The notes under the pieces: generated by a model
Told to the model about the DNA's origin: nothing
The model's database searches: none
The model's input: the letters and a program-made list of their open reading frames with translations, nothing else
Program-made: the position numbers and the translations under genes
Shown here: positions 20,980 to 33,998 of the stretch, in pieces
Position numbering within the stretch: position 1 is the stretch's first letter
Layout of the letters: every line of letters starts with the position of its first letter
Assembly: GCA_022225965.2 (NCBI GenBank)
Contig: JAKJXP020000143.1
Coordinates: 29,563-93,562, forward strand
DNA length: 64,000 nt
DNA from: Diatrype stigma
Taxonomy: Eukaryota; Ascomycota; Sordariomycetes; Xylariales; Diatrypaceae
Direction: 5' to 3'

Positions 20980-23755
20980 AAAATAACGGAATAATCCCGG
21001 TTCTTTTATAATAGCACCGCCCGACTTTTTAAATATTTATTTATAATATAAATTAATATTCGTAAAAATAAAAAAAAGGCATTATATACGACATAACACT
21101 TAAAACGGCGAACGACGCAAAGGCGAACGTCGTATTAATATAAAAGCTATGGATAATAACGTTTTATAATAAAAAATAAACCAAAACCCATTTTCGATAT
21201 GATACTTTTTTGTCGGTAAAAAACTGAACGGAATATTCCAAAATCCTTATATACGTCCGAAAAAACCTGACTTTTAATATTACGTAATTGCGTCTCTTTG
21301 TTATTAAAAATGCGGTCGTTATATAAATTAATGACGTTATTATCGGAAACGTTTATTTCGATGGCGGAACGTTTTATGCTTTGTTTACGAAATTAAAACA
21401 ATAAAAATCCGGCTTTCGAAAAGTAATAACAGGGGATTTTAACGCTATTTATTAAACGTAATAGCTACGACAACGATAACGGCATAACGGATTAAGGCAA
21501 AAAATTATAAATTAATTTAAAAGCCAAAACCTTTAGGTTATTAATAAAAATAAACCTATGCATTATTTAAGTAATATAATTAACCTTATAGCTTTTAATA
21601 TACCGGAAAATATAATAGGAATTAATAGCGATATATATACGAATTTCGATTATTATACGTTAATTAATAAAATACCGATTAATAAGTCCGTTAAGGTTTT
21701 TAAACCCAAATTTATCTTCCCGTTAAATGCGGTTTTAAAGTTTTTTCAGCTTATTTATACGTATTAAACTAAAAAATCCGCAACATTTACGTTAGTCCAA
21801 AAATACGAAAACTTAATTCTTCGGTTATTAAAAACGCTTAACCGCGTAATAAAGGCGTTAAAAAAGCCCAAATATAATTACAAGCGAAACGCATTGTAAT
21901 AAACTAAAAAATGTAACGAAATTATTAAACGGATGCAACAATCGGCAGCGAAAAACAAAGTCCCGGATCCGGATACGGCGAAAAAATATAAATCCATTAT
22001 TCGACAAATAAAAAAGCATTATTAAAAACGGCAAATAATTAACGTTATTTTAAATAAGTTAATTTATAATATAATAAATTGGCACAAGCTTAAAAATAAT
22101 TTCCGAGCCTTTTTAATAATAAACGGCAATCGAATAATAACCGATACGGAAAAAAAGATTAATTATTTTAAATATAAAATCCTTGTTTTATAAGCAGACG
22201 GCGAAAATATTAACGACCCGTAACGCTTATTTAAGCTTTACGATTTAAATTCTTTCGCGGCTGGTTTTTTGGCTATTGCTTATATATACGAACCGATTCC
22301 TTGAAATTAAATAATAACGATGGCAAAAACGAAGAACGTTTATATTAAAACCCCCAATACGGCCCCGGAAAAAAACGGATTAACGGCTTTATTATTCCAA
22401 TATGCGTAGCCGGCCATTAAAAACGCGGTCCGTACGTTTTATAAAGGATGCTTATAATACGGATACCATTTAATGCCGTTCCGTATTGCCGAAGTCGTTA
22501 TGTTTTTAAAGGTAGGTAAATCCGATTTTACGGCAATGAAATCTTAACGCCCCATTTTTTTCTTTCCTGTTTCGGCAAAGGCTTAAAGCGGCTAATTATT
22601 AAACGCATATCGATAATAGCTATTTGCAAAAGTATTATTAATACCTAATAATTTAAAGCCTTACTTAAAAGGTCGGCATTAAATTTAGTAACATGCGTTA
22701 TATATAACGTAAAAACAGCCTTCGTCCAAAACAGAATCGCGTCGTTTTTAATTCTAAACGTTACCGGCGCTTTTAATGCGGTATTGCGTAATAAATTAAT
22801 ATTTCGATTGCGGCAATAAAAATAAAATCATTTATTAATTAAATAAATTAATTCGTTTATAATTAGCCGCTTTGCATTTATTCGAATAAAAGATATTACC
22901 ATAAACCGTGGTTCTTTATTTTGCGGCGTTCCTTAAAGTTTCCTAGTATTCTTAATATTATTCATGCTATATACGGAACCCTTTTTTCGGAAAAGTATTC
23001 CATTAATCCGCTTTAGATATGCCGACGACGTAATAATATTACGTATAAATAAAACCATAACTAAAACCTCCGTTTTATTAGCAGCTAATATTTCAAATAC
23101 CCTTAACTGGAAACGGGAAAACGCCTTTATTTTCGATTTAATTAAAAGCGACTTTAAGTATTTCCATAAAAGCCGGATTTCCTTAAATGTATCGGTTATT
23201 GCGGGAAATTTTGAAATATACCCATCTAACGAAGCGATTAAATAATTAAGAATCTTTTTTAATTTTAAGCTTAACTTTAAGAAATACGTATTTAAATAAA
23301 CTATTAAGGCCTTACGTATCGCTAATTATATCCGTTACTTTAATAAAATAATAAAAGGATTATTACCGAATAAAACCGCAATAGCAATAAGGGCCTATAT
23401 AATATTAATAATTATTTACGGCGCAAAAACCTAATATCCAAAAAAGAAACGCCTAATGGTTAGAAAATAGGGACTCGCGTTTATAGGCGTCTTAAAATAT
23501 CTCGTAATCTCCGATAAGTTATTTAAAATCGCCGCTAAAGCAATTTTCCTAATTTGGCGTACCATTAACGTTTCCATTTTATACCGCGAATTAAGCATCC
23601 TTTTTACGGAAATAATATACGAACAAATACGAAAATAATACGTTATCTAGTTCCGTAGCTTAAATCCGGTTTATCCGATTATTTAACGCGCTAATTAACT
23701 AAAAAAACGATGGCTTATGCGATTGCAATTAGCGTCGGACCTAGCGGCAAATTAA
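20980..23755 (+). pseudogene. LINE B ORF2 relic: endonuclease and RT, RNase H missing
   Basis: The endonuclease Gly-Asp-Phe-Asn motif is intact at about 21434-21445, and its C-terminal part is open at 21558-21767. Here the expected Asp-His reads Asp-Tyr. In the RT the catalytic Tyr-Ala-Asp-Asp is intact at 23018-23029 inside an open stretch of 93 codons (22964-23245). The frame ends where the element is cut at 23755. Confidence 0.82.
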
Positions 23756-23804
23756 TAGGTATTTAGCCTTAATATTTACCATACTTGATAGGTATGGAAT
23801 ATTA
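23756..23804. other. Unassigned 49-bp host strip left of Helitron 2
   Basis: The sequence between the break of LINE B and the 5' end of Helitron 2. It contains ttaataggta and gataggtatgg. Its continuation should be the sequence from 33999 onwards. Origin unknown. Confidence 0.5.
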
Positions 23805-23914
23805 TCCTAATCGGAGGTTATTCTGTAAAGGTGGTGTAATACGGAAATTATGTTCAAAAATTCAGGCTTAGGAAATACCTCGAACGTTTTCGCTTGCGAT
23901 TGGTCGAACCCGCT
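23805..23914. repeat. 5'-terminal inverted repeat of Helitron 2
   Basis: tcctaatcggaggttattct at 23805, then aatacggaaattatgt and gcttgcgattggtcga. Its inverted partner is at 33730-33836. The adjacent strip cccgctgcgttcgctttagc (23922-23941) matches that of Helitron 1 in reverse. Confidence 0.85.
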
Positions 23915-24220
23915 GCGTTCGCTTTAGCGACTGGTTAAATCAGTTAGTTCCGTTTTGCCAGCCAATTAATTTTTATCCTTTATAAGTATTATATATAAAT
24001 AATAACAAGATCCATTTATTTTATACGTACGGCTAATAGCATTATTACATTTCCGGGTTTTATTTAAGTTTATTTTAATTTATTCGTAATTTATTTCGAT
24101 TTGTTTTAATTTGTTTATAGCTTTTTTGCAGCTTGTTTTAATTTGCCTATATATTTTATTATACCATTAAATCATTTCAACTTTTTTTAGAAATTTCTTT
24201 ATTCTTTTTTGCAATCCATT

Positions 24221-24445
24221 CGCGATGTATTACGATTTTTTCATTTCTATCCATAATTCATCCGTAATGCATTACGATCTTTTTATTTTTATTCGCAATC
24301 CATTTGCAATGCATTACGACCTTTTTATTTTTATCCGTAATCCATTCGTAATGCATTACGATTTTTTTATTTTTATCCGCAATTTATCCGCAATGCATTA
24401 CGGCCTTTTCGAATTTTATACGCGACTTATCCGCAATGCGTTACG
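24221..24445. repeat. Six-unit 42-bp iteron-like array, Helitron 2
   Basis: Palindromic cores (cgtaatgcattacg or variant) start at 24221, 24263, 24305, 24347, 24389 and 24432, with 42-42-42-42-43 spacing: the exact mirror of Helitron 1. The 84-codon open stretch over it (24225-24479) is a shadow of the 42-bp (14-codon) repeat. Confidence 0.85.
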
Positions 24446-24859
24446 GCTTTTTCGAGTTTTACGCGTAACTTATGCATAATTTTTTTAAGTTTTATACGTA
24501 ACCTTTTCGTTATAATATAACGCATTATAAGTTTTTCGAAACCTATTCGCGGCTTATATATAACCTTTTCGAATTTTATTAATATAAATCATTTTATAAA
24601 TTCTAAAGTTTGTTATGCTTATTAATAGTTTTAGCCATTAAATTAATTTATTTATAAGCGATATTCGTATATTTTTATTTAAAAATGCCTTTTTTATTGC
24701 AATTACATTTTGCAAAACGTATATATGCTTATGTTTTTATTTCGAATTAGTATTAATTTTGTTTTATTATATAAGCATTTTATTTTTATATTACGATAAA
24801 TAATCTTTTTCGTATTGCTTTTGGATATGCGGTTTTTTAATTTCCTAGGCCTCTTTAAT

Positions 24860-25370
24860 TTAATTCTTTTTAATTAGCTTCTTTTTAGCCAGCTCCTTTT
24901 TAACCAGCTCCTTTCTAACCAGCTCCTTTCTAGCCAGCTTTTCTTTAACCAGCTCCTTTTTAGCCAGTTTCTCTTTAATTAACTTTTCTTTAATTAATTC
25001 CTTTTTAGCCAATTCCTTTCCAGCCAGTTCCTTTTCAACCAGCTTCTTTTTAGCCAACTTCTTTCCAGCCAGTTCCTGTTTAGCCGGCTCCTTTTTAGCC
25101 AGCTCCTTCTTAGTTGGCTTCTTAATTTCTAGCTCCTTAGCAACCGGCTTCTTTCCAGCTAGCTTTTTTCCAATTAGCTCCTTAATAGCTGGCTCCTAAA
25201 TAAGTAATTCCTTAATAAGTAGCTCTTTAATAAATGGCTTATTAATCTCTGGCTTATTAATTTCTGGCTTTTTAATAGCTGGCTTATTAATTTCTGGATT
25301 TTTAATAGCCAGCTTTTTAATTTTAGCCTTTAGCCCATTTTTATTCGATTCCTTATCTTTTAGTAATTTA
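24860..25370 (-). pseudogene. Helitron 2 ORF Z relic (lysine-rich repeat protein)
   Basis: The counterpart of 16660-17502. Read on the - strand from about 25370 it gives Asn-Gly-Val-Ile-Lys-Leu-Leu-Lys and then Lys/Leu/Glu repeats down to 24860; only 24860-25057 is free of stops. The repeat number and order differ from copy 1, consistent with slippage. The N-terminal part continues rightward to about 25640. Confidence 0.5.
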
Positions 25371-26851
25371 ATTACGCCATTTATTTAAATCCAATCGACG
25401 TTATATAAATTTAATTTACGAAATGCTTAGCAATATGTATTATTATAATAAATAGGTTCAGAATAATTTATTTCGTATAATTGCCGTCCGTTTTAAATAT
25501 TATTTAACGAAACTACCGGTTGCGACGACGTTATCAAAAAAAGCCGTTACAAATCCCGATATTATTTAATTTACGGGCTAAATTAAATTTTAATAACGAT
25601 ACGTTTCAGTTAAGTTTAAAAAACGAATCGACATTATAAATTCCCTTTTAAGTTTAACCTTATTTTATTTTTAATTACCATTTGCTTTTTTCATTTTTTG
25701 TTATTTTAAGTTTTTTAAATCCATTAATAAAACAATTTTCCAATTCAATATTATTAAAAATACGATTACGTTAATATATTTAGCTTATTTTTTTGCCGTT
25801 TTTATTATTCTTTAATCCGATTATAGCATTACTTATTTTTTAGCCGCATAATAAGCCGCGTAATAAGCCGCGTAATTGTCCGTTTAATCGGGTTATTTAA
25901 ATTATTCGTACTTTTGTTTTGATTAGTTATTACGTAATGCTTAAACGTATATCGACGTTAATATTAAAATTAACGCCATAATTTTTCCAATTGCAACATA
26001 TTAGCCTTAATTATAATTTATAAGCTTCTTTCGATTCTTCGTTTTCTTTATTTTTTAAGCAAACTCGAACGCAAAAACGAAAACGATTCCGAATACATAA
26101 TTATGCGTTTTTTCGAATAATTAAACGTAAATAGCGGCAATAAATTCGACTTTTAAAACATCGTAATTTCGACGAAAAGCCGGTACAATATAAAAGCAAC
26201 AACTAAAAACTTGCGTTATTTCCTAAAAACGCAACTATTAAAAAGCGATTCGACGAGGCCTTAAAAACGGAGCAAATATATTTTTATTTACATTATTAAT
26301 ATAAATAATTCGATATTAAGCTATTAAATATAAATATTTACATTGCTTATTAAATAAAAAATAATAAGAAATTAATAAACGAATCTTTTTATTTTTTTAT
26401 TGGCAATAATTTAAATTTTAACGACGTTCCTTTTTGGTTTATTCCGTTTAAAGCAATTAAGGAATTATTTATTACAAAAATTTATATTATAATTAATGTT
26501 TTTATTGTTTATTTTATTATTATATAACTTAATTAATTAATTAATTTTTTATAAATTCGTAATTAATAATATAAATATACGAAACATATTATGTATTTTT
26601 TGCGTAATATTAATAAGATATATAACGAATTGCCTTTATTTTCAAAACATTTCGACATAATTCTTCTTTATCTTAAGAATACCGATAATGTTCCAAAAAT
26701 AAAACGTTAATTTCGCCGGCGGTTTCGTATTCGTCGCTAAGCTATATATATATGGCTGAACTTTTTCTTTATAAATCACCCGGATTATATAAACTTTATA
26801 TTAAATCATTATAACCTATTTTAATTATTTAAAAATGGCAATATTTACGAT

Positions 26852-29800
26852 TTGTTTAATATTTACGAAACAAATAAAATACATATAACGGTAAATCCGA
26901 ATACGAATTCCGTAAATAAAGCTATTCTAAAAAATGTCGATACATACGATAAAACGGCAATTCTTAATTTATTTATTAAAGCATTTAAATTAAACCGCTT
27001 AAAAGAAAATAACAAAAATAATCCGTCGTTTCCGGAACCGAATATATCATTATAAGCAATTTAATTAAACGCTATTTATTATTTCTTAATATTATTTATA
27101 CGGCAAATCCTTTTTAATAAGTTTAACTAATCCTATGTTTTATTTTTTTTTGCGTATTTTATATTTTATTCCTATAATAAAGCCGATTTTATTAAACCTC
27201 GGCAACGTATTATTAAATATTAAAATTATTTTAATTATATTATGCGCTAAAAAAATAATTATTTTATTAAATATTATATTTTTCGATATATTATATTAAA
27301 CATTTTAATACATAAATAAGCCCGTAATTATAACCGTTATTTTACGAATAAGGAATTTAATTCGCCCATTTTTAAGCGTTAATTATAAAAGGCTCTTAAA
27401 AATCCGGATAAGCCTAAGGTACAAATTATTCTTAATCGTATTATCCGGTTTGTAAGTATTATTAAAAGCATTCGTTTCTTTTAATATAAGCATCGGCGAA
27501 AACTAAAAGCCTTTTTTTATTATTTAAAGCTATCGTTTACGTTTATTACTTTAAGTCCGGCAAATCTTTATTAATAAAGCTTATATCGTTATATGTTTAA
27601 ATTTAACCGATAAAAACAATTAAACGAATATAAACAAATAAGCTTATTTCGACGTTTATTACGTAAGAATTTTTATATTATTACATAGCATTTCTTTTTT
27701 CGGATTACTTTGTTTCGAAAAATCGTATTGGCGGAAAAATTTAATTTCGGCAACTTTTAATACCGCTTCAAATAATAAAATCGTAATAACGGTTACGTTT
27801 ATGGATTATATTAATTTAAAGATAGCCCTTTTTCGGATATAAATATATAAAAAAATCGAAACATATATGCTAAAGTTTAGGGCTATCATATTATTGCCAT
27901 AAATTCTAAGCCCTAAAAAATCGGCCGCGGCAATACGGATAATAATCCGTTATGTATTAATTTTTTTTATACGGAACTTACGTAATAATAATTAAATAAT
28001 ATTATAAATCGTTATTAACGTTATAAATATTTTATTACGTATTATTTTCGGATTATTAAAAAAACGGCTAACGAAGCTCGGAAAAAAGGCGAAAAATTGC
28101 TAAATTTCGTTTGCCGCTTTAATTTTTTACGTTTTATATAAAACGAATCTCGCGTTATTAAAATAAGAAATAAATCTTAATAATTATTTAATGCCGTACG
28201 TAATAATATTTATTTTAATTAATTTAATTCATTAATAATTATGTCGTAACTAATTAATACGAATATCTTTTTATATATTAACGATACGGCTATTATTAAT
28301 TATATAGCCAAATATTACGGCAAATCCGAATAATAATTTGTTATATATGCTTAAATTGCCTAATTTATTTTACCGCATATAACTAATAATAATTCCATGC
28401 TTTCGTTTATTTTTAAGCTTATAAATAAGCTTATCGAAAAAAGAAATTATTTTGTTTAAAAGGTTTGTTATTATTTGCTATAGCTCTTTTTATAAGAAAA
28501 CAGTCGTATAATACGTAACGTCGATTATTGCCTTTTTAAAAAGCATATCCGAATCTTAAACCTTAATAACGAAAGCGACGAGGTTAAAAAAAACGCTATA
28601 GCTTGGAAAAAATATAAGCAAAAAGGTACATATATGAAATACATTTCGTATTTCGAATTCGTCGAGCGCTGGGATTTTAAAGGTCAGGATTTTAAAAAAT
28701 GGCATGTCATTAATGCGCAGCCTAAAGTATTAAATTATTTCCTTCGTTATAAGCTTATTCGAACTTATTAGCAATTTTTTAACTTTTATCGAATAAAGCT
28801 ATTATTAAATTATTCTTATCGTTATATTAACGAATTATTAATTAATAACGAAATTAAATTCGACAATTATGTCGCAATATATGCATATTATATATAACAT
28901 TATATTTATAAAAATAATCATTACGATACGATTAACCGAAAAAATATTTAGCCCGATAATAAAAAGTTCGAGTTTAATCCAAATAATGCGAATAACATTA
29001 TTTTAAAAAATTAATAATATATTATTCGAATAATGCCAGATTTTTTGCCTAAATAAAAAAACGTTAAATTATTTAGCCGCCGTAATATTAATATTAATTA
29101 CGATTAATCCTTTTATATTAATCAATACGTTTACGAAAACTTTATTAGCGATAATTATTAAAAAAAGCGCCGTAAAGAATATTTCGACGATTACGATATT
29201 AAAAACTTATTATTAAATATAATTAAAACCTTAAATTCCGAATAGCGAATTATATATAATATAATAATTGGTTATTATTAAAGCTTTTTTATCGATAACT
29301 AATTAAAACAGCTATTATTATACATTAATGGCAATAATAAAACTAAAAAGTCTTATTTTATTAAAATCATATCGTTACATTTTTAATAATTATTTATAAT
29401 AAACAAATCGCCCGTAATTCGAATTGCTTTAATTGGCGTAGCTAATAATTAAATTAACGGCTAAATATTATATTCCTTATTTTGTTTATTTATTAATGGC
29501 GAATATAAGCCCTTAATAAAAAATATTAACTTATTAAATATTTTATAACGGCGCTTTCGTAACGTTTATTTTTTTATTATCGACAAAAAAAACATATTCG
29601 ACTTGCAAAACTTAAATTGGATTAATCGGCGGCTTTAAAAAATCTTTTTTAATCGCCGTAATAGCTATTTTGGCGGCTTAAATATATTACTTATCGGAGA
29701 TTTCTTTTAATTATTTTTCGTTATAAATAAGCCGTTATATATTTTTAAGTAATTAATTAAACATTACGACATTATTAAATACGGATTATATAAAGCCTTT

Positions 29801-30500
29801 AAGCGTTTGGTATTTCTTATTATTATTTAGCGCCAATAAAAATCCGAATAAGCCCGATTTCGCAAAGCCTTATTAAAGTTGCGACAATTTAAGGTTTTTA
29901 CCGCTTTTTAGGAGTTATTAACGTTTAAATGCGTTATAAAGCTCTTTTTTGCCGAAATTGCAAGCTTCGATAATATTATATACATTTATTTTATTAAGGC
30001 TCGTATTAATTAATATAATCATAATTACATAATACGGCTTATAAATCCAATTATTTAGGTTTATGTTAAGCATAAAAGATTTAATATAAATAAAGCCGCT
30101 TTTCTTAATGTTAATAATTTTTTTAAAAGCTTTTTTATTTGCATTAAATGCCGGATTATATTAATACGTAATTTATAAAGCCATATTGGTTTTATAAACG
30201 GAACTTAAAATACGGTATACGACATTTTTTAAATTTAAGGCTTAAACGTTATAAATAATGCTTCGAAAGTTATTATAATAGCTTTTAATAATTATATTAA
30301 CCCGGCATTTATTGGTTCGAATAGCCGTAAGTTTTGTAACGATTAAAGCAAAGCTATCGTATTTATTTTTCGAATTCGATAGGACTTTATCGTAAAAGGT
30401 ATTATTTATTATCGAAAGCAATTTTCCTTGTTTATTATATATGCCATTATAATGCATAAGTTTTAAGGCGTTATTTTGCGCCAAATAATATGCAATATTT
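26852..30500 (+). pseudogene. Rep-helicase relic of Helitron 2
   Basis: The N-terminal stretch (26852-27055) matches 15239-15442. At about 28260-28340 a frame reads Asp-Thr-Ala-Ile-Ile-Asn-Tyr-Ile-Ala-Lys-Tyr-Tyr, followed at about 28460 by Val-Cys-Tyr-Tyr-Leu-Leu, as in fungal Helitron proteins between Rep and helicase. Helicase: a degraded Walker A (Asn-Gly-Asn-Asn-Lys-Thr-Lys-Lys-Ser) at 29327-29353, an Ile-Ile-Asp-Lys motif at about 29575, and Phe-Gly-Gly-Leu-Asn-Ile-Leu-Leu-Ile-Gly-Asp-Phe-Phe with the next Gln codon turned to TAA at 29670-29710. It would unwind and nick single strands in rolling-circle transposition. Both tyrosines of Rep were not located. Confidence 0.78.
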
Positions 30501-30534
30501 CGAATCGTAAGTTTATTATTGAACTATTATATAT

Positions 30535-31757
30535 GGCCGTTTTTAAAGTGTTTATATTATAAAGCTTAATATTCGATATTTTATTTAATTGCGGCCGTTT
30601 TTATTACGAAAATAATTATTCGTTTATGCAAATAAGACTTAACGATTATAATATCCGCTTAAAGCATATTTTAATTCGGCCTTTATATGCAGTTTATTTT
30701 CGGCAATTCCTTATTTATTAATTTAATAGCAATAATTTTAATAACAATAATTTTTATAGCATTAGCTTTATTTCGTAAGAAATTTTTAAATATAAATGCA
30801 ATAGCTTTTTTTTTATTACGGCAATTTTTCGTATTTTTTATGTTTTTTTAACCTAATTTTACATTTCTTTTTTCATTTATGAGCATATATTAAATATTTC
30901 GCCGTTTTATAATTGTAATCGTTTATTTTTAATCCAAATCGTATATGGCTTAGCCGTAATTGGGTTAATATTTTCGTCGTAAATGTTTGGCTTATTATTT
31001 TTTTTGGTTCGAAACTTTGCGAATATATTATTTTTAAAAGTATATGTTTTTTTTAGCATTTTGTAATTTCCGTATTTATATTTTATAGCATTAATTCCGG
31101 AAATAAATTAGCAGCCATAAAACGGCCATATATAATAAACGTTGGCTTTATATTGCTGATACGGCGTAATATTGGGCTATTTATAAGCTTAAATATATAA
31201 GGCCGCTTTGGCATTTATATTAGTTAATAAGGAATGCATAATTTTGCTTATGGAAAAGCCGATTTTAATAGCTACGTATATTTCGTATATTTATGCCGGC
31301 GATTTTTTATCGGTCGTATAAGTCGAAAATAATTGGGGCCCGATTATTATATCCCAGAATTTGGCATCCGTAATATCCCATTTAACAAATCGTTTTTAAG
31401 CCATTCCTATTAAAAACGTAATAATTAAATAAAATAATGTTTATATATTATTAATATGCAATTTATATAAATACGTATAATAAATACATATTTAAATAAA
31501 GGTAGCATTTAATTTAATTAATACCGCAAATTCTTTATAAAAGCAATAAAGCTGGTAAGGTATAATAAGAAAAAATATATCGATTGGCTTTTTAAAAATA
31601 TCGGTGGTTTATTTAATGCTGGCATGGTCGATAATAATTTGGACAAGCTTTTGGTTTTTTTTAAGCGTACGATAAAATGGGCTCTTTTCGATGCTAGGAA
31701 TGGAAATATTACGAATAGGCGGCTTAGGTTTTTAATGATGGCTTTTATTATTAAAAA
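30535..31757 (-). pseudogene. Helitron 2 ORF Y relic, unrecognised
   Basis: The mirror of 10549-11774. Readable on the - strand from about 31757; residues near the start (Phe-Pro-Phe-Leu-Ala-Ser-Lys-Arg, then Val-Arg-Leu-Lys-Lys-Thr-Lys-Ser) agree with copy 1 or are better preserved. Convergent with the helicase gene. Family unknown. Confidence 0.45.
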
Positions 31758-33249
31758 TGGAAATATATAAGGTTCGACGAACCAGCTTTTATATTTCTTT
31801 ATTTTTAATTATATTAATAACAAGTCGTAATTTACGGTTATTTATAATAACTATTACGTACGAAAGACTTAATTTAAGTAATAATGTATTAAAAACGAAT
31901 TAAAATTAGCGGACAAAATAAAATTGCTACATAAAAAATTAAAGCTTAAAAGTTAAAAGTATTAAATAAAAAAATTTATTTTATATGTTATAATAAGTTT
32001 GGCTTATTTAGGTGGCTTGTAATTATTTTATTTAAGGCATGTATTATATTTATTATATTATTATAATTAAAAAAAGTGCCAGTTGCAATTATTAAAGCTT
32101 ATTTATGTAATATTTATAAGCCAGATTTTTAATTAGATTTAATTAACTTATTTATAAGCCAAATTTTTAATTAAACCTAATTTATTTATTTATTTATTAT
32201 ACTTTTATTGCTAGGTCGTTTTTTTTCGAGAAGTTTATTTTATATTATTGCAATAACTTATATATTATTCGTTTTAGTCGTCGCCATTTATAACCATATC
32301 GTCGTATCCCGTTGCTTATAAGCATTGCGATATAGGATTATTCGGTAGCTTATTAATTGCAATCCATGGCAATAAAATTTTTTGGCGCCAGATTATTAAT
32401 TATTACGTTTTTTCTGCCGATAAAACCCTTATTTTTAATTACGATTTAAATATTAGCCCTTATTTTATAAGCAATAGCGATGGATTTTTCCGTAATATTA
32501 AGATGCTTAATTATATAAATGCGGCAACTTTTAAGGTTCAAATTGCCGAATTATGGTTTGTTAAATTATAAGTTTTAATTCGAATGTTTATTTAAAAATA
32601 AAATTAAGGACATGGCTTCGTTTATTATCGAATGCGTTAATTCGTTTAAGCTGCTATTCGTATTTAAAATTAATCCGGAATACGCTATGGGAAAAAATAA
32701 TAAAACGATATATAATATTAATAAGCCGACGTTTATTTAAATACCGCAGCAGGTGCTTTTAAGCCTATTCGAATATTAGGTTGGCGTTTTGTATTGGATG
32801 CTTTAAAAGATGCTTTTGGTTTTCGATTTGTTAATAACTTATGGTACGTATTAAAAAATTTAATAAATATATTGCGATTTTTAAAAAAAGTCCGTTTTAA
32901 ATAAACCTTGCCTTATTATTATCGTTTTTATAAACAAATTTTCGTAATAAAATAATAAATAAACCTATAGCTTTTAGATTGTTTATTTTTTTAAGGCTTT
33001 ATTTATGGATCCTTTTTACGTAAAGCAATGGTATAATAATAGCTATAATTAAGTTATTACGTCGTCGAATATATTAAGTAATTAAAAAAGAATAATTAAA
33101 GGATATATCGGCTTTAAAAATGAAAAATCGAATAAGCGCAGTTAAGTAATTAATAATTAATTTAATTAACTTATTACCGTTAATTCCGATTTATCGTTAA
33201 ATATTATTTATATTTTCCTTTATAAGCGCCAGCTTTTATTTAATTTCAA

Positions 33250-33598
33250 TTTGGTATAATAATTATGTCGCTTATTCTTTATATTTTCTTAAAGCCGTTT
33301 TCGTTAATTCCTTTTTTAATAGCCCTTTTTTTAGTAGTTCTTTTTTTAATAGTTATTATTAATGCGGTTTTGGCCGTTTTTGGATTTCGCCTTTCGATTA
33401 CGACTATTTATGGGTAATAAAAGGCTAAATGCTTTGCGTAAATACGAATATTATACGCCTTATTTGAAGCACGGGCTTTTGACCGAATATTTGGCAAACG
33501 AGCCATATTTTTTATTCCCCGTAGGCTAAAAAAAATGGAATTCGTATTTTCGCGATTTTTAGCGACAGAATAATTAAAGAAGCTATAAATACGAATTA
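33250..33598 (-). pseudogene. Helitron 2 ORF X relic, unrecognised
   Basis: The mirror of 8696-9049, read from about 33598: Asn-Tyr-Ser-Val-Ala-Lys-Asn, Arg-Ala-Ser-Asn-Lys-Ala-Tyr-Asn-Ile-Arg, Glu-Arg-Arg-Asn-Pro. The differences are of RIP type. The shared frame in two separately mutated copies supports a real ancestral gene. Confidence 0.45.
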
Positions 33599-33729
33599 TG
33601 TTTATGCGGTAAATTATATTAAATTATTGCGCTTAGGTTTAAAAAGAAATTAACGAAAGGCGTTATTTATAAGGCTTAGGTTATTGGTAATTAATATAAT
33701 CCTAAATAAAGAATTATAGCAATAAAAAC

Positions 33730-33836
33730 GATTAATCGCAGGCGAAAACGTTCGAGGTATTTCCTAAACCTGAATTTCTGGATTTGATTTCCGTATTACA
33801 TTACTTTTATAAAATAACCTCCGGTTAGGTTCTAAT
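33730..33836. repeat. Inner inverted repeat, Helitron 2 3' side
   Basis: cgattaatcgcaggcgaaaa at 33730 through cctccggttaggttctaa; the inverted partner of 23805-23914. CTAA followed by T here resembles a canonical Helitron 3' end (CTRR), yet the shared sequence goes on for another ~160 bp to 33998. Confidence 0.85.
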
Positions 33837-33906
33837 ATTTTACGTTAATCCAAAAAATAAGCAAGTAAAATGGCCCAGTAACCTTAAAAAAATCGCCCCG
33901 CGCGGG

Positions 33907-33998
33907 AAATTTTTTTGACCCGGAGAAAAAAAAAAAGGTTTCCGAAGCTTGCGTAGGGCCGTATCTTTTTTTTCTTTTCGTAGCGGTTAAAAAAATTT
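33907..33998 (+). repeat. 3'-terminal foldback of Helitron 2
   Basis: Arms aaatttttttgacc (33907-33920) and ggttaaaaaaattt (33985-33998), one mismatch, same internal sequence as 8296-8388. The outer arm ends on the last base of the element. Confidence 0.75.

Larger units (their letters stand above)
18597..23755 (+). mobile_element. Tad-like LINE copy B, 3' truncated
   Basis: It starts with the family 5' end, catccttttataa...ctttgccaagactcg, also seen at 42474, and is colinear with copies A and D through ORF1, endonuclease and RT. It breaks off at tagcggcaaa (23755), just before RNase H. It lacks RNase H, the 3' UTR and the tail. It lies between the two Helitrons. RIP-mutated, but somewhat better preserved than A. 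Confidence 0.88.
23805..33998 (+). mobile_element. Helitron 2, autonomous relic, 10,194 bp
   Basis: It begins 5'-TCCTAATCGGAGG after an A at 23804 and ends ...TTAAAAAAATTT-3' at 33998 before a T, the same termini as Helitron 1 but in opposite orientation. Gene order, iterons, inverted repeats and terminal foldback are all mirrored. The two copies differ mainly by C/T and G/A changes, as expected if RIP struck both after they had become repeated. Confidence 0.87.

Noticed and set aside
24225..24479. 84-codon repetitive ORF (Met-His-Tyr-Asp units)
   Set aside because: It is the in-frame translation of the 42-bp iteron array (14 codons per unit), opposite to nothing recognisable as a gene.
8296..33998. 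Giant Starship-like cargo element
   Set aside because: No tyrosine-recombinase captain gene is visible, and the ends, the helicase and the A|T insertion fit two Helitrons instead.
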